Positions 35,096-46,153 of a stretch of 64,000 nt of DNA are shown in pieces. Made by a program: the position numbers and the translations under genes. Position 1 is the first letter of the stretch. Every line of letters begins with the position of its first letter. The stretch is from positions 92,978 to 156,977 of the forward strand of contig CANQIL010000001.1 of assembly GCA_947624045.1 (NCBI GenBank). The letters run 5' to 3'. The DNA comes from an uncultured Bacilli bacterium. GTDB lineage: Bacteria; Bacillota_I; Bacilli_A; RF39; UBA660. Under the pieces are notes generated by a model. That model was not told the origin of the DNA, did no database searches, and worked only from the letters and a program-made list of their open reading frames with translations.

Positions 35096-36145
35096 ATGAA
35101 TGAGATTGGGAAAAATTTAAAAAGAGTAAGATTACTTAAGAATTTGTCATTAAGAGATGCTGGTGCATTATTGAATATGTCCGCTCAAGCAGTAGCAAAA
35201 TATGAAAAGGGACAGATAAATCCTAATTCACAAAGGTTGATAGAGTTTGCTAAAGCGTATAATGTTAAAACTATTGAATTTTTGAAATCTTATGATGTTC
35301 CAAAGATGAATTTTACTTCCTTTAGAAAGAGAAAAAGTTTGACGGGAAAAAATTTGAGTTTATTAGAAGAAATAATTCAAGATGAAGTGGCTAAATATTT
35401 AGAAGTTATGGAAATTAATAATTGTAATTATGATGAAGTTAAAATAAAAAAGTATAATTGTAACAGTTTGGAAGGGGCAGAAGAGGCCGCAATAAAGTTT
35501 AGAAATGATATAAATTTTTCGCTATTACAACCTATATCAGATTTAATTAATACTTTAGAGAATTTAGGCATTATTATAATTCAAATTAAAAATGAAAATA
35601 ATCGCTTTGATGACTTTGATGGATTAAGTGAATTTGTGGGAGGCATTCCGGTAATTGTTTTATTAGATGGAATTAATGATGGTGCTAGGCAAAGATTTAC
35701 TATTGCTCACGAATTAGGACATTTAATATTAAATATTACTAGTAATTTAGATGAAGAAAAAATTTGTAATAGATTTGCAAGTAGTCTGTTAATGCCAAGA
35801 GAGGCTGTTTTAAATGAGTTTGGTAAATTTAGAAATAACATTAGTTTGTTTGAATTAATTGCTTTTAAAAAAGAATATAAAGTTAGTATTGCCGCAACTC
35901 TTTATAGATTAAGAGATTTAAAGATAATTTCTGAATATACTTACAAAAATTTTAGCATAAAAATAAATAAAGAGTTTGGTAAAAGGTCTGAACCTTGTAA
36001 AATAAATTGTGAGGAATCACTGCAGTTTAAAAAAATTGTTCATAAATTAGAAATTGATAATATCATAACATTAAATAAAGCTTGCGAATTTTTGGGAGTA
36101 TCTATAAATGACTATAACAACGAAAATAATAATTACGGATACTAA
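35096..36145 (+). CDS. XRE-family regulator fused to an ImmA/IrrE metallopeptidase domain
   Basis: This 349-residue protein has an N-terminal helix-turn-helix (about residues 5-60: LKNLSLRDAGALLNMSAQAVAKYEKGQINP) and a C-terminal ImmA/IrrE zinc-peptidase domain with HELGH (205-209) and a third ligand likely in EEKICNRFASSLLMP (Glu221). Such proteins cleave or act as repressors and often serve as the antitoxin or regulator of mobile elements and toxin-antitoxin pairs. The next gene overlaps its 3' end by 38 bp and encodes a PIN protein, so the two form one unit. GAAAGGAAG precedes ATG 35096. Confidence 0.88.
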   Translation: MNEIGKNLKRVRLLKNLSLRDAGALLNMSAQAVAKYEKGQINPNSQRLIEFAKAYNVKTIEFLKSYDVPKMNFTSFRKRKSLTGKNLSLLEEIIQDEVAKYLEVMEINNCNYDEVKIKKYNCNSLEGAEEAAIKFRNDINFSLLQPISDLINTLENLGIIIIQIKNENNRFDDFDGLSEFVGGIPVIVLLDGINDGARQRFTIAHELGHLILNITSNLDEEKICNRFASSLLMPREAVLNEFGKFRNNISLFELIAFKKEYKVSIAATLYRLRDLKIISEYTYKNFSIKINKEFGKRSEPCKINCEESLQFKKIVHKLEIDNIITLNKACEFLGVSINDYNNENNNYGY

Positions 36146-36623
36146 TATAATTACGGATTTAAATAACGCTAAAATTTTAGGACAATTTGTAGAGCTTGAT
36201 AATGTTTATATAAGTGATTTAATAAAATATGATGAAATAAATACTTTCACTTGTGATGAGGAAATTATTAAAAAAGCAAAAACTATTAATGCGACCGAGG
36301 AAGAGTTAAAAGAAATTAGTCAAATTAGAAAGTTAAAGCCAAGATTATCTTCTTATGACGTTCTTAATTATATATTAGCTAGGGACAATAAATGTATTCT
36401 TGCTACGGGAGATAATGAATTAAAAAAATTTTGTGAAATAAATGGTGTTGAAGTTATTAGAACATTAAAAATAATTGAATTAATGGTAGAAAAAAGGATT
36501 ATTTCACTTGAAGTGGCAGTTACAGCTTGTGAACTTTTAGAAAAATGCCCATCTACTAGAATACCAAAAGAGGCTATTAAAAACTTAAAGGAAAAATTAG
36601 AAAAAGACTTAGTTTTAGTTTAG
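36108..36623 (+). CDS. PIN-domain putative ribonuclease toxin
   Basis: This 171-residue protein begins with a PIN-type IIITDTNIITDLNN (first acidic residue in a D-x-N context) and has a late ILARDNKCILATGDNELKKFCEINGVEVIRT block, typical of PIN ribonucleases. It overlaps the XRE-ImmA gene, which makes a toxin-antitoxin or phage-defence-type pair likely. PIN toxins cut RNA in the cytoplasm. The central acidic residues of the active site are only partly visible, so family is fair and activity is inferred. Confidence 0.7.
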   Translation: MTITTKIIITDTNIITDLNNAKILGQFVELDNVYISDLIKYDEINTFTCDEEIIKKAKTINATEEELKEISQIRKLKPRLSSYDVLNYILARDNKCILATGDNELKKFCEINGVEVIRTLKIIELMVEKRIISLEVAVTACELLEKCPSTRIPKEAIKNLKEKLEKDLVLV

Positions 36624-36667
36624 AATAAATAATTTGTTTTGGTCAAGAAATGAGCAAATTTTGCCTC

Positions 36668-36696
36668 TTGACAAAGCTTTTTGTAAATACTATAAT
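36668..36696 (+). promoter_or_regulatory. Consensus promoter of candidate ncRNA 2
   Basis: Perfect TTGACA (36668-36673) and perfect TATAAT (36691-36696) with a 17-bp spacer, the same architecture as the promoter of candidate ncRNA 1. Confidence 0.85.
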
Positions 36697-36702
36697 TGTG
36701 TT

Positions 36703-37002
36703 ATATCCTAGGGTGGTAGTAGTAGGGATGAGTCTGTTATTCTTACAATAAAAACGTAGGAAGATAAGATTTTGAAATATGAAAACACGACTTTCAGTTA
36801 GATTTTGTAAAAGGAATTTAGACTGAATTTACTGTAGGGAAGCGTAAGCTTTTAATAGTAATACTTACCAAGACTAGGGTGATGCAATTTGAAGAGAAAG
36901 AAACTCTTTATTGATAAGTGATTTATTAAATGAAACTGATAATTTCAAATGATAGGTCTGTTTAAAAAACTCGGGAAAGCTGCTTGTTTAGTGGCTTTTT
37001 TT
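36703..37002 (+). ncRNA. Candidate structured ncRNA 2 (family unknown)
   Basis: About 300 nt lie between a perfect consensus promoter and a terminator (AAAGCTGC 36976-36983 with GTGGCTTT 36991-36998, then T run to 37002). Local hairpins include AAGC-GTAA-GCTT with a GNRA tetraloop (about 36842-36853), AAGAG...CTCTT and a TTCAGT...ACTGAA stem. There is an early CCTAGGGTGG and a later ACTAGGGTG. No coding frame with a ribosome-binding site is evident. AGGGTGG recalls the T-box motif, but it is at the wrong end. Family not recognised. Confidence 0.5.
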
Positions 37003-37051
37003 CTTGCATATTAAAACTATTTTCGCTATACTTGTAATAGTAGGAGGGACT

Positions 37052-37207
37052 ATGAAAGAGGAAGATACAGAAATCAATGATGAAGATGTTTTTGAAATAG
37101 AGGGCTTACAAGTAGAAAAAGACATGGATGATAATTTGAAAAACACTATTATACGATATAATTTAGTTCATAAAAAAATAATGGAAGATTTGCAATTAAA
37201 AAGTTAA
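37052..37207 (+). CDS. Small acidic hypothetical protein
   Basis: This 51-residue acidic protein starts with ATG 37052 after AGGAGGG and ends at 37207. It has EINDEDVFEIEGLQVEKDMDDNLKNTI. A start upstream at about 37004 would lie inside the ncRNA 2 terminator and lacks a site. No family recognised. It heads a run of three small genes that ends with a WXG100-like protein. Confidence 0.6.
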   Translation: MKEEDTEINDEDVFEIEGLQVEKDMDDNLKNTIIRYNLVHKKIMEDLQLKS

Positions 37208-37267
37208 AAAATATTTGAAAATAATCATTAATTGTGATAGGCTATTTATAGAATAGGGAGGGTGAAA

Positions 37268-37663
37268 ATGGCTAAGAATTATAATGTTACTCTTACAGAT
37301 AAATATGAAGCTAAAGTTATTAATAGTTCTAGTAAAGACTGTTTGTTTGATGAGCAGAAATATGACTTATACTATGATAAAGTAAAAAGCGTTATTAAAA
37401 ATATAGTTTCTAATTGTGATAATATTATTAAGCTTATGGATAAAGTTTTGAGTGATTCACAAACAGGAAAAGCTCCAGCTAGTTATTGTAAGAGAGTAAA
37501 ACAAAATGCTGAAAAAATAAAAGCTGAACTTATTGAAAGTAGAAATAACTTAGGTGTTAAACTAGATTGTGAATTTAAAAGACAAATCAAGGCTTGGATA
37601 GCTTGGTCTAAGAAACGAGAAAAAGCATTAATGCAAGAGATAGAGAATTTACAAAATAAGTAA
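37268..37663 (+). CDS. Small helical hypothetical protein
   Basis: This 131-residue, basic, mostly helical protein follows GGGAGGG. It has long helices (YDKVKSVIKNIVSNCDNIIKLMDKVL, and KAELIESRNNLGVKLDCEF) and ends in AWIAWSKKREKALMQEIENLQNK. No signal peptide or membrane segment. It is encoded 12 bp before a WXG100-like gene and is probably a partner. Family not recognised. Confidence 0.65.
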   Translation: MAKNYNVTLTDKYEAKVINSSSKDCLFDEQKYDLYYDKVKSVIKNIVSNCDNIIKLMDKVLSDSQTGKAPASYCKRVKQNAEKIKAELIESRNNLGVKLDCEFKRQIKAWIAWSKKREKALMQEIENLQNK

Positions 37664-37675
37664 AAGAGGTGTGAT

Positions 37676-37969
37676 ATGGCAGTTAAAAAATATCAAGTTA
37701 AAGAATCCTTATTACAAAAAACATTAAAAGAATGTAATACCTATATGACAAATATCAATAACTTAATTGGTAAATATGATGATGGTAGTAGGGGTGAGAA
37801 AACTTTGATAGGTTGTGTTGAAAAGATGAATGAAGAATGCTGGTCTGATGGTCGAGCAGCTACACTTTGGTATCAAAGTAATCAAAATAACTTAAATAAA
37901 ATTAGTCAACAAATGAAAGCAATTGATGAAGATTTAAAGACACTTGATTTGATGGGAAATATTAATTAA
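37676..37969 (+). CDS. WXG100/ESAT-6-like small protein
   Basis: This 97-residue protein is predicted to be a helical hairpin with a turn at EECWSDGRAATLW (Trp56, Gly59). Length and placement of the central Trp/Gly turn resemble WXG100 proteins, though the motif reads W-x-x-G. WXG100 proteins are secreted by type VII systems; no secretion ATPase is in the window. It is the last of three small genes before rsmC. Assignment is from layout only. Confidence 0.5.
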   Translation: MAVKKYQVKESLLQKTLKECNTYMTNINNLIGKYDDGSRGEKTLIGCVEKMNEECWSDGRAATLWYQSNQNNLNKISQQMKAIDEDLKTLDLMGNIN

Positions 37970-38024
37970 GAAAAGTAGTTTACATAAATTTTACAAAAAA
38001 AGTAACTTTTTTTGAATTTTTTTG

Positions 38025-38053
38025 TTGACTTTGAAAAAGAAAAGGTTTAATAT
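38025..38053 (+). promoter_or_regulatory. Promoter of rsmC-rpoB-rpoC
   Basis: TTGACT (38025-38030) and TAATAT (38048-38053) are spaced 17 bp. A 9-bp hairpin GGCGAAAAC (38066-38074) with GTTTTCGCC (38092-38100) lies between it and rsmC and may be an attenuator. Confidence 0.7.
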
Positions 38054-38126
38054 ATGTTTCGAAAGGGCGAAAACTTAGTACATTTTACTTTGTTTTCGCC
38101 TTCTTTATTTACTTAGGGGCGATGAA

Positions 38127-38714
38127 ATGGGGCAGTATTTTACTAACGAAAAGTTACCTAGTAATGTAAAAAGAACAGAATGCTTTGTTTTAGGAGAAAA
38201 ATTTATTTTCTTAACTGATAATGGAGTTTTTTCAAAGGACGGTTTGGATTTTGGCAGTAGACTTCTTCTTGATGCAATCCCGCTTGAAGAAGTTGGAGGC
38301 AAAATTCTTGATATGGGTTGCGGTTATGGAGTATTTGGTATTGTTTTGGCAAAAGTTACTGGTGCACATATTGATATGGTTGATGTTAACTTGAGAGCTT
38401 TGCATTTAACAAAGCGAAACATTTTAGAAAATAACGTTAGTGATATCAATGTGTTTGAAAGTAATGTTTACGAAAATGTTACAGATAAGTACTCATCCAT
38501 TATTACTAATCCACCGATCAGAGCTGGTAAAAAAGTGGTCTATGAAATAGTGATGAAAGCTTCCGAACATTTGGAAAAAGATGGAAAACTTTTTTTAGTA
38601 ATTCGTAAGGAGCAAGGTGCAAAATCGCTAATTGTCGACTTGGAAAAAGTATATAATGTAGAAGTTATGAATAAGAAAAAAGGATTTTATGTCCTAAAAT
38701 GTGAATTGAAATAA
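38127..38714 (+). CDS. rsmC: 16S rRNA (guanine-N2) methyltransferase RsmC/YbxB-like
   Basis: This 195-residue SAM enzyme has the start YFTNEKLPSNVKRTECFVLGEKF, the SAM loop LDMGCGYGVFGIVLAK and the catalytic NPPIRAGKKVVYE (NPPY-type), the pattern of RsmC/YbxB. It corresponds to ybxB, which precedes rpoB in B. subtilis. Only one methyltransferase domain is present, as in other Bacillota. rpoB starts 40 bp downstream. Confidence 0.92.
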   Translation: MGQYFTNEKLPSNVKRTECFVLGEKFIFLTDNGVFSKDGLDFGSRLLLDAIPLEEVGGKILDMGCGYGVFGIVLAKVTGAHIDMVDVNLRALHLTKRNILENNVSDINVFESNVYENVTDKYSSIITNPPIRAGKKVVYEIVMKASEHLEKDGKLFLVIRKEQGAKSLIVDLEKVYNVEVMNKKKGFYVLKCELK

Positions 38715-38753
38715 CATTTTTAATAAGAAAAATTAAATGTGGGGTGAAAAATA

Positions 38754-41700
38754 GTGGCTTATAAAGTTGTTAAAAGTGGCGATTATCGTCAAAGAAGAAA
38801 TTTTTCTAGAATTAGAAACACATATGAATTAAAAGACTTATTGGAGATTCAAAAGAAGTCATACGATTGGTTTATTAAAACTGGTATTAAAGAAGTTTTT
38901 GAAGATTTATTTCCAGTAGAGAATTTCTCTGGAACTCTATCACTTGAATTTGGAGATTATCATTTTGATGAACCAAAGTATTCAATTAAAGAAAGTAAAG
39001 ATCGTGAATCTACTTATTCTGCACCTTTAAGAGTAGAAGTACGTTTATTTAACCGTGAAAGTGGAGAAGTTAAAGAACAAGAAATTTTCATGGGTGATAT
39101 GCCTATTATGACAAATAGTGGTACTTTTGTTATTAATGGAGCAGAGCGTGTTATCGTTTCACAATTGGTACGTTCTCCAAGCGTATATTTTAATCGTGAA
39201 ATAGATAAAAATGGTCGTGAATTAATTACTTCACAAATTATTCCGACAAGAGGTACTTGGTTAGAGTTTGAAACTGATGCTAGAGATGTTTTATATGTAA
39301 GAATTGATAGAACTAGAAAGGTAACATTGACAACATTACTTAGAGCTTTTGGCTTATCTAGTGATGAAGATATTTTAAAAGTATTTGGTGATGATGAATA
39401 TCTTAAAAATACTATTAGTAAAGATTCTACTAAAAATACAGATGAAGCATTAATTGAAATTTATGAAAAACTAAGACCAGGTGAACCAGCTACTTTAGAT
39501 TCATCTAAGAATCAAATTATTACACGTTTCTTTGATGAATTTAGATATGATTTAGCTAAAGTAGGCCGTTATAAATTTAATAGAAAATTAAATGTAATTG
39601 ACCGTTTACTTGACCAAACATTAGCTGAAGATATTAAAGATGGTAAGGATGTTGTATTTGAAAAAGGTACAAAGATTACTAAGGCTAATATTAATGAATT
39701 AAAAGAGGTACTTAGTAAGGGTTATGGTCTTAATGAAGTTAAGATTAATGAAGAATTAGATGATTATAAGACTGTTCAAACTATTACTATTCAAGACCCA
39801 AGTGATAAGAAGAAAAAGCTTATTGTAATTGGTAATGACCAAAGTATTGATACTAAGAGATTAACTATTTCTGATGTATATGCATCTGTTTCATATTATT
39901 TAAACTTATTACACGGTGTTGGTAATTTTGATGAGATAGACCATTTAGGAAATCGTCGTATTCGTCAAGTTGGAGAACTTTTACAAAATCAATTTAGAAT
40001 TGGTGTTTCACGTATGGAACGTGTTATACGTGAGAGAATGACTACCCAAGAAATGGAAGAGGTTACTCCTAAGACACTTATTAATATTAGACCAGTAACA
40101 GCGGCGATGAAAGAATTTTTTGGTAGTTCACAATTATCACAATTTATGGACCAAACTAATCCAATAGCTGAACTTACTAATAAACGTCGTTTATCTGCTT
40201 TAGGACCTGGTGGACTTTCTCGTGATAGAGCTGGAGTAGAAGTACGTGACGTTAATGCTTCACATTATGGTCGTATTTGTCCTATTGAATCTCCTGAAGG
40301 ACCAAACATTGGACTTATTACTTCACTTGCTAGTTATGCAAAGATAGATGAATATGGTTTTATAATGACTCCATATAGAAAAGTAGTTGATTGTCAAATT
40401 ACTGATGAAGTTCATTATTTAACAGCTGATGAGGAGTTAGATTATATTATTTCACAATCAACTGTTGGTACTGATGAAGATAATAAAATTATTGATGAAC
40501 AAGTAAATGCTCGTTTCCGTGGTGAAAATATTTTAGCTAAACCAGAACAAGTTGATTATATTGACGTTAGTCCACAACAAGTTGTTTCTATTACGACAAG
40601 TTGTATTCCATTCTTGGAGCATGATGATGCGACTCGTGCTTTGATGGGAGCTAACATGCAACGTCAAGCAATGCCTTTAATTAAAACAGAAGCACCTCTT
40701 GTTGGTACGGGTGTAGAATTTATTGCCGCTAAAGACTCAGGTGTTGAAGTAATAGCTGAAAATGATGGTATTGTTGAATATGTTGATGCTAAGAGAATTG
40801 ATGTAAAGACTAAAGAGGGAAAAGATACTTATAACCTTGCTAACTTTGAACTAGCTAACTCTAGTATTTGTTCACATCAAAGACCAATTGTTCATGTTGG
40901 CGATAAAGTTAAAAAGAATGTAACTATCCTTGCCGATGGTAACTCTACTGATAAAGGTGAGCTTGCTTTAGGTAAGAATATGACTGTTGCTTTTATGACT
41001 TTTAATGGATATAACTATGAAGATGCTGTTATATTAAATGAAAATTTAGTTAAAGACGATAAATATACATCACTTCATCTTGAAGATTATGAGATGCAAT
41101 GTCGTGAAACTAAATTGGGACCTGAAGAGATTACTAGGGATATTCCTAATGTTAGTGAAGATGCTCGTCGTAATCTTGATGAAAATGGTATTGTAACTAT
41201 TGGTACAGAAGTAAAAGAGGGCGATATCTTAGTTGGTAAGGTAACACCTAAGGGTATGGCTGAGCTTACTTCTGAGGAAAAATTATTACATGCTATTTTT
41301 GGTGAGAAGACTCGTGAAGTTCGTGATACATCACTTAGAGTACCTCATGGTGGTGATGGTATTGTTCATGATATTAAGATTTATTCACGTAAAGATAATG
41401 ATGAATTACCAGCTGGTGTATCTAAAGTAATTCGTGTTTATATAATTCAAAAACGTAAGATACAAGTTGGAGATAAAATGTCAGGTCGTCATGGTAATAA
41501 AGGTGTTATTTCCCTTATACTTCCACAAGAAGATATGCCATATTTACCAGACGGTACACCTGTTGATATTATGCTTAATCCACAAGGTGTTCCATCACGT
41601 ATGAACTTTGGACAAATTTTGGAAATTCATATGGGTATGGCCGCTAAAAAATTAGGTGTTCATATCGCAACACCAGTATTTGATGGAGCAAGTATTGATG

Positions 41701-42449
41701 ATATTCAAGCTATGATGAAGGAAGCTGGCATGGATGAAGATGGTAAGACGGTATTATATGACGGTCGTACTGGAGAGCCATTTGACCATAGAATAGCCGT
41801 TGGTGTTATGTATATGATTAAATTACATCACATGGTTGATGATAAACTTCATGCTCGTTCAACTGGACCTTATTCATTAGTTACACAGCAACCTCTTGGA
41901 GGTAAAGCTCAATTTGGTGGACAAAGATTTGGTGAAATGGAAGTTTGGGCATTGTATGCTTATGGTGCCGCTCATACATTACAAGAAATTATAACTTATA
42001 AATCAGATGATGTAGTTGGTCGTGTTAAAGTATATGAATCAATTATTAAAGGACAAGAAATAAATCAAGCCGGAGTTCCTGAATCATTTAGAGTATTGAT
42101 GAAAGAGTTCCAAGCTTTAGGTTTAGATGTATCAATAATTGATGATAATGGAGAAACACTTCAACTTAAAGAAATCGAAGAAGCTGAAGATAAAGATGAT
42201 TTTAATACTTCACTTGATGATGTTGATAGTCCTGTTAAAGAAATATTAAAAGACGATAACAGTTTATTAGCAATGAGTGATAATGAAGAAGCAACTGATG
42301 AAGAAACTGATGAAGATTCAGAGTATGACGATTATTTAGATGATGAAGAAAGCGATGAAGATGATTTTCTTGATGAAGAAGATGAAGATTTTGAGCCAGA
42401 TGAAGAAGATTTAGATGAGGATTTCTTAGAGGAAGGAGCTGATATTTAA
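38754..42449 (+). CDS. rpoB: DNA-directed RNA polymerase beta subunit, with a long acidic tail
   Basis: The 1231-residue beta subunit contains the fork and Rif region ([32 protein letters not shown]), the lineage-universal [32 protein letters not shown] and the clamp end [31 protein letters not shown]. The start is GTG 38754. After residue about 1140 it has an acidic extension (runs of D and E with only small gaps) that ordinary beta subunits lack. It overlaps the rpoC start by 1 bp (TAATG). Confidence 0.98.
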   Translation: MAYKVVKSGDYRQRRNFSRIRNTYELKDLLEIQKKSYDWFIKTGIKEVFEDLFPVENFSGTLSLEFGDYHFDEPKYSIKESKDRESTYSAPLRVEVRLFNRESGEVKEQEIFMGDMPIMTNSGTFVINGAERVIVSQLVRSPSVYFNREIDKNGRELITSQIIPTRGTWLEFETDARDVLYVRIDRTRKVTLTTLLRAFGLSSDEDILKVFGDDEYLKNTISKDSTKNTDEALIEIYEKLRPGEPATLDSSKNQIITRFFDEFRYDLAKVGRYKFNRKLNVIDRLLDQTLAEDIKDGKDVVFEKGTKITKANINELKEVLSKGYGLNEVKINEELDDYKTVQTITIQDPSDKKKKLIVIGNDQSIDTKRLTISDVYASVSYYLNLLHGVGNFDEIDHLGNRRIRQVGELLQNQFRIGVSRMERVIRERMTTQEMEEVTPKTLINIRPVTAAMKEFFGSSQLSQFMDQTNPIAELTNKRRLSALGPGGLSRDRAGVEVRDVNASHYGRICPIESPEGPNIGLITSLASYAKIDEYGFIMTPYRKVVDCQITDEVHYLTADEELDYIISQSTVGTDEDNKIIDEQVNARFRGENILAKPEQVDYIDVSPQQVVSITTSCIPFLEHDDATRALMGANMQRQAMPLIKTEAPLVGTGVEFIAAKDSGVEVIAENDGIVEYVDAKRIDVKTKEGKDTYNLANFELANSSICSHQRPIVHVGDKVKKNVTILADGNSTDKGELALGKNMTVAFMTFNGYNYEDAVILNENLVKDDKYTSLHLEDYEMQCRETKLGPEEITRDIPNVSEDARRNLDENGIVTIGTEVKEGDILVGKVTPKGMAELTSEEKLLHAIFGEKTREVRDTSLRVPHGGDGIVHDIKIYSRKDNDELPAGVSKVIRVYIIQKRKIQVGDKMSGRHGNKGVISLILPQEDMPYLPDGTPVDIMLNPQGVPSRMNFGQILEIHMGMAAKKLGVHIATPVFDGASIDDIQAMMKEAGMDEDGKTVLYDGRTGEPFDHRIAVGVMYMIKLHHMVDDKLHARSTGPYSLVTQQPLGGKAQFGGQRFGEMEVWALYAYGAAHTLQEIITYKSDDVVGRVKVYESIIKGQEINQAGVPESFRVLMKEFQALGLDVSIIDDNGETLQLKEIEEAEDKDDFNTSLDDVDSPVKEILKDDNSLLAMSDNEEATDEETDEDSEYDDYLDDEESDEDDFLDEEDEDFEPDEEDLDEDFLEEGADI

Positions 42450-45400
42450 TGATAGATGTTAATAAATTTGATGCATTAAAAATAGGAATTGCTTCTCCTG
42501 AAAAAATACGTGAATGGTCTTATGGTGAGGTTAAAAAACCAGAGACAATAAATTATCGTACTTTAAGACCTGAACGTGATGGGTTGTTTTGTGAAAAGAT
42601 ATTTGGGCCTACTAAAGATTTTGAATGTGCTTGTGGTAAGTATAAGCGTGTTCGTTATAAAAATATAGTTTGTGATAGATGTGGTGTTGAAGTTACTCGT
42701 TCTAAAGTAAGACGTGAACGTATGGGACATATTGAACTTGCTACACCAGTTTCACATATTTGGTTTTTTAAAGGTGTTCCTTCTCGTATGGGCTTAGTTC
42801 TTGATATGAGTCCTAGAGATTTGGAAGAGGTATTATACTTTGTTAGTTATGTAGTAATTGATAAAGGAAATGCGCCTTTAGAAAATAAGCAAACATTATC
42901 TGAAAAAGAATACCGTGCTTATTATGAAAAATATGGTACTGGTTTCAAAGTAGGAATGGGTGCTGAAGCTATTAAAGAACTTTTAAAGAAAGTTGATTTG
43001 AAAAAGGAAATTGATGAGATTTCTAAAGAATTAGAAACAGCTCAAGGACAGAAGAGAACTAGATTATTAAAAAGACTAGATGTACTTGATGCTTTCTATA
43101 AATCTGGTAATAAGCCTGAGTGGATGATTATGGATTGTATTCCAGTTATTCCACCTGAACTTAGACCAATGATACAATTAGATGGTGGTCGTTTTGCGAC
43201 TAGTGATTTGAATGATTTATATAGACGTGTAATAAATCGTAATAATCGTTTAAAGAAACTTATTGATTTGGGAGCACCTGGTATAATTATTCAAAATGAA
43301 AAACGTATGCTTCAAGAAGCTGTTGATGCGTTATTTGATAATGGTAGACGTGGAAGAAGTGTTACGGGTGCTGGTAATAGACCTTTAAAATCAATTTCTA
43401 GTATGTTAAAAGGTAAGCAAGGACGTTTCCGTCAGAACTTACTTGGTAAACGTGTTGATTATTCTGGACGTAGTGTTATCGTTGTTGGTCCATCTCTTAA
43501 GATGTATCAATGTGGTATTCCTAAAGAAATGGCGCTTGAATTATTTAAGCCACATGTTATTCATGGTTTAGTAAGTCAAGATATAGCTCATAACATTAAA
43601 GCCGCAAAAAGATTAATAGATACACAAGACCCAGTTGTTTGGGATATTGTAGAAGAGGTAATTAAAGAACATCCTGTTATGTTAAACCGTGCCCCTACAT
43701 TACATAGATTAGGTATTCAAGCATTTGAGCCTATCTTAGTAGGTGGTAAGGCTATTAGACTTCACCCATTAGTTTGTACAGCTTTTAATGCCGACTTTGA
43801 TGGTGACCAAATGGCTGTTCACGTTCCACTTAGTGAAGAAGCTAAAGCTGAAGCTCGTATCTTAATGTTAGGTTCTAACAATATACTTCATCCAAAATCA
43901 GGTGACCCTATTGTTACTCCATCACAAGATATGGTTTTAGGTAATTACTATATCACTATGGAAAAAGCTAATGAAGAGGGCGAGGGTAGAGTATTTAAAA
44001 ATTCTAATGAAGCTTTAATGGCTTATGAAAGAAGAGAGATTACTTTACATACTCGTATAGCTGTGCCAGTAAATTCATTTAAATATAAATTATTTACAGA
44101 AGCACAAAAAGATAAGTACTTAGTAACAACAGTTGGTAAGATTAAATTTAATGAAATACTTCCTGATACATTTGCTTATATTAATGAGCCAACTGATGAT
44201 AATATTTCTAATATTACTCCTAATAAATATTTCTTAGATAGAGGAGTTAATATACCTGAAGCTATTAAAGAGATGCCTCTTGTTAAACCTTTTGCTAAAG
44301 GAACATTAGAAAAAATAATTGCTCAAGTATTTAAACGTTATAAAACAACAGAAACATCAACTATGCTTGATAGTTTGAAAGACTTAGGCTTTAAGTATTC
44401 AACATTAGCTGGTGTTACGGTTAGTATGTCTGATGTTAAGACAAGTCAAAATAAGGGTAAAATTGTAGCAGAAGCACAGAAATTAGTTGATAAGATTAAT
44501 AAACAATATAAGCGTGGTTTAATTACTGAAGAAGAACGTTATAATAAAGTTATTGAAACATGGAATGCCGCTAAGGATGAAGTTCAAGATGAGTTACAGG
44601 AAATTGCTAATAGTGATATTGAAAATCCAATATTTATGATGATGCATTCTAAGGCTCGTGGTAATATTTCTAACTTTACACAGGTTGCTGGTATGCGTGG
44701 TATCATGGCTAAGCCAGATGGTTCTTCAGTTGAAATTCCGGTTTTATCTAACTTTATTGAGGGCTTGAGTGTTGCAGAGTTCTTCTTATCTACACACGGT
44801 GCTCGTAAAGGTAGTGCTGATACGGCTTTGAAGACAGCAGATTCTGGTTACTTAACACGTCGTTTAGTAGATGTTTCTCAAGATATGATTGTAAGAGAAG
44901 CTGATTGTGGTACTGACCAGGGTGTAGTTGTACGTGACTTTATTAATGAGAAAACTGGTACAGTTATTGAAAGCTTGAGGGATCGTATCGTTGGAAGATT
45001 TGCTAATAAGAAGATTGTTAACCCTGAAACAAAAGAGGTTATTGTTGATAAACTTCAAATGATTACAGAATTCTTAGCTGATAAGATTGTTGCTGCAGGA
45101 ATTAAAGAAGTAGAAATTCGTACAATTTTAACTTGTGGTACAAGTAATGGTGTATGTCAAAAATGTTATGGTCGTAACCTAGCAACAGGTAACTTAGTTG
45201 AAATAGGTGAAGCTGTTGGTGTTATGGCAGCTCAGTCAATTGGTGAACCTGGTACACAGCTTACAATGCGTACATTCCATACTGGAGGAGTTGCAGGTGT
45301 TGAAGATATTACTCAAGGTCTTCCTCGTGTACAAGAGTTATTTGAGGCTCGTAATCCAAAAGGAAAAGCTACTATAGCTGAAATAGATGGAACAGTTTCA

Positions 45401-46081
45401 AAAATTAAGGAAGACCATGGTAAATATAAAATTAGTATTACAAATGATTTGGAAACTAAAGAGCATGTTACTAATTATGGTTCTAAATTATGCGTAGAAA
45501 AAGGCGATAAAGTTGCTTGTGGTGATAAACTTACTGAGGGAGCTATTAGTCCTAAGGAATTACTAAATGTAACAGACCCAATTACGACACAAGAATATAT
45601 ATTGAAAGAAGTTCAAAATACTTATCGTTCTCAAGGTGTTGATATTTCTGATAAGCATATCGAAATTATTGCAAGAAGAATGATTAGTAAGATAAGAATT
45701 GTTGATGGTGGCGAGACAAGATTCTTACCAGGCTCATTAGTTAACTTCCGTGAATTTACTGATGGAAATAAGGATGCTATTATTAATGGTAAGAAGCCAG
45801 CTGTTGGTAAACCAATATTACTTGGTATTACAAAGGCTGCTTTGGAAACTGATTCGTTCTTATCAGCAGCTTCATTCCAAGAGACAACAAGAATTTTAAC
45901 AGATGCCGCAATTAAAGGTAAAGTTGACCCATTATCTGGACTTAAGGAAAACGTTATTATTGGTAAACTTATTCCAGCAGGTACTGGTAGTAAGAACTAT
46001 AGAGATGTTGATTATGAACTTAAGACAGAATTTATGGATGAAGAGCCTTTGGAACAATTAGAAGACCAATTTATGGAGTAG
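42449..46081 (+). CDS. rpoC: DNA-directed RNA polymerase beta' subunit
   Basis: The 1210-residue beta' subunit shows the N-terminal zinc finger ([20 protein letters not shown]), the catalytic NADFDGDQ that binds active-site Mg, the bridge helix region ([27 protein letters not shown]-like) and a second zinc motif [14 protein letters not shown]. It overlaps rpoB by one base. A terminator begins in its last codons (GGAGTA 46075-46080, GAAA loop, TACTCC 46085-46090, then five T). Confidence 0.98.
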   Translation: MIDVNKFDALKIGIASPEKIREWSYGEVKKPETINYRTLRPERDGLFCEKIFGPTKDFECACGKYKRVRYKNIVCDRCGVEVTRSKVRRERMGHIELATPVSHIWFFKGVPSRMGLVLDMSPRDLEEVLYFVSYVVIDKGNAPLENKQTLSEKEYRAYYEKYGTGFKVGMGAEAIKELLKKVDLKKEIDEISKELETAQGQKRTRLLKRLDVLDAFYKSGNKPEWMIMDCIPVIPPELRPMIQLDGGRFATSDLNDLYRRVINRNNRLKKLIDLGAPGIIIQNEKRMLQEAVDALFDNGRRGRSVTGAGNRPLKSISSMLKGKQGRFRQNLLGKRVDYSGRSVIVVGPSLKMYQCGIPKEMALELFKPHVIHGLVSQDIAHNIKAAKRLIDTQDPVVWDIVEEVIKEHPVMLNRAPTLHRLGIQAFEPILVGGKAIRLHPLVCTAFNADFDGDQMAVHVPLSEEAKAEARILMLGSNNILHPKSGDPIVTPSQDMVLGNYYITMEKANEEGEGRVFKNSNEALMAYERREITLHTRIAVPVNSFKYKLFTEAQKDKYLVTTVGKIKFNEILPDTFAYINEPTDDNISNITPNKYFLDRGVNIPEAIKEMPLVKPFAKGTLEKIIAQVFKRYKTTETSTMLDSLKDLGFKYSTLAGVTVSMSDVKTSQNKGKIVAEAQKLVDKINKQYKRGLITEEERYNKVIETWNAAKDEVQDELQEIANSDIENPIFMMMHSKARGNISNFTQVAGMRGIMAKPDGSSVEIPVLSNFIEGLSVAEFFLSTHGARKGSADTALKTADSGYLTRRLVDVSQDMIVREADCGTDQGVVVRDFINEKTGTVIESLRDRIVGRFANKKIVNPETKEVIVDKLQMITEFLADKIVAAGIKEVEIRTILTCGTSNGVCQKCYGRNLATGNLVEIGEAVGVMAAQSIGEPGTQLTMRTFHTGGVAGVEDITQGLPRVQELFEARNPKGKATIAEIDGTVSKIKEDHGKYKISITNDLETKEHVTNYGSKLCVEKGDKVACGDKLTEGAISPKELLNVTDPITTQEYILKEVQNTYRSQGVDISDKHIEIIARRMISKIRIVDGGETRFLPGSLVNFREFTDGNKDAIINGKKPAVGKPILLGITKAALETDSFLSAASFQETTRILTDAAIKGKVDPLSGLKENVIIGKLIPAGTGSKNYRDVDYELKTEFMDEEPLEQLEDQFME

Positions 46082-46098
46082 AAATACTCCTTTTTCTT
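46075..46098 (+). terminator. Terminator at the end of rpoC
   Basis: GGAGTA and TACTCC form a perfect 6-bp stem with a GAAA loop, followed by TTTTT; the first stem strand includes the last rpoC codon and stop. Confidence 0.85.
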
Positions 46099-46153
46099 TA
46101 CTTTTTTTTAGATTTTTAGTATTATTATTACAGTGATTTGAGGGTGATTAAAA

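Noticed and set aside
36708-36720. T-box motif (AGGGTGG) in the second RNA
   Set aside because: It is near the 5' end of the transcript, while the T-box antiterminator sits next to the terminator; no specifier loop or tRNA-synthetase gene follows.
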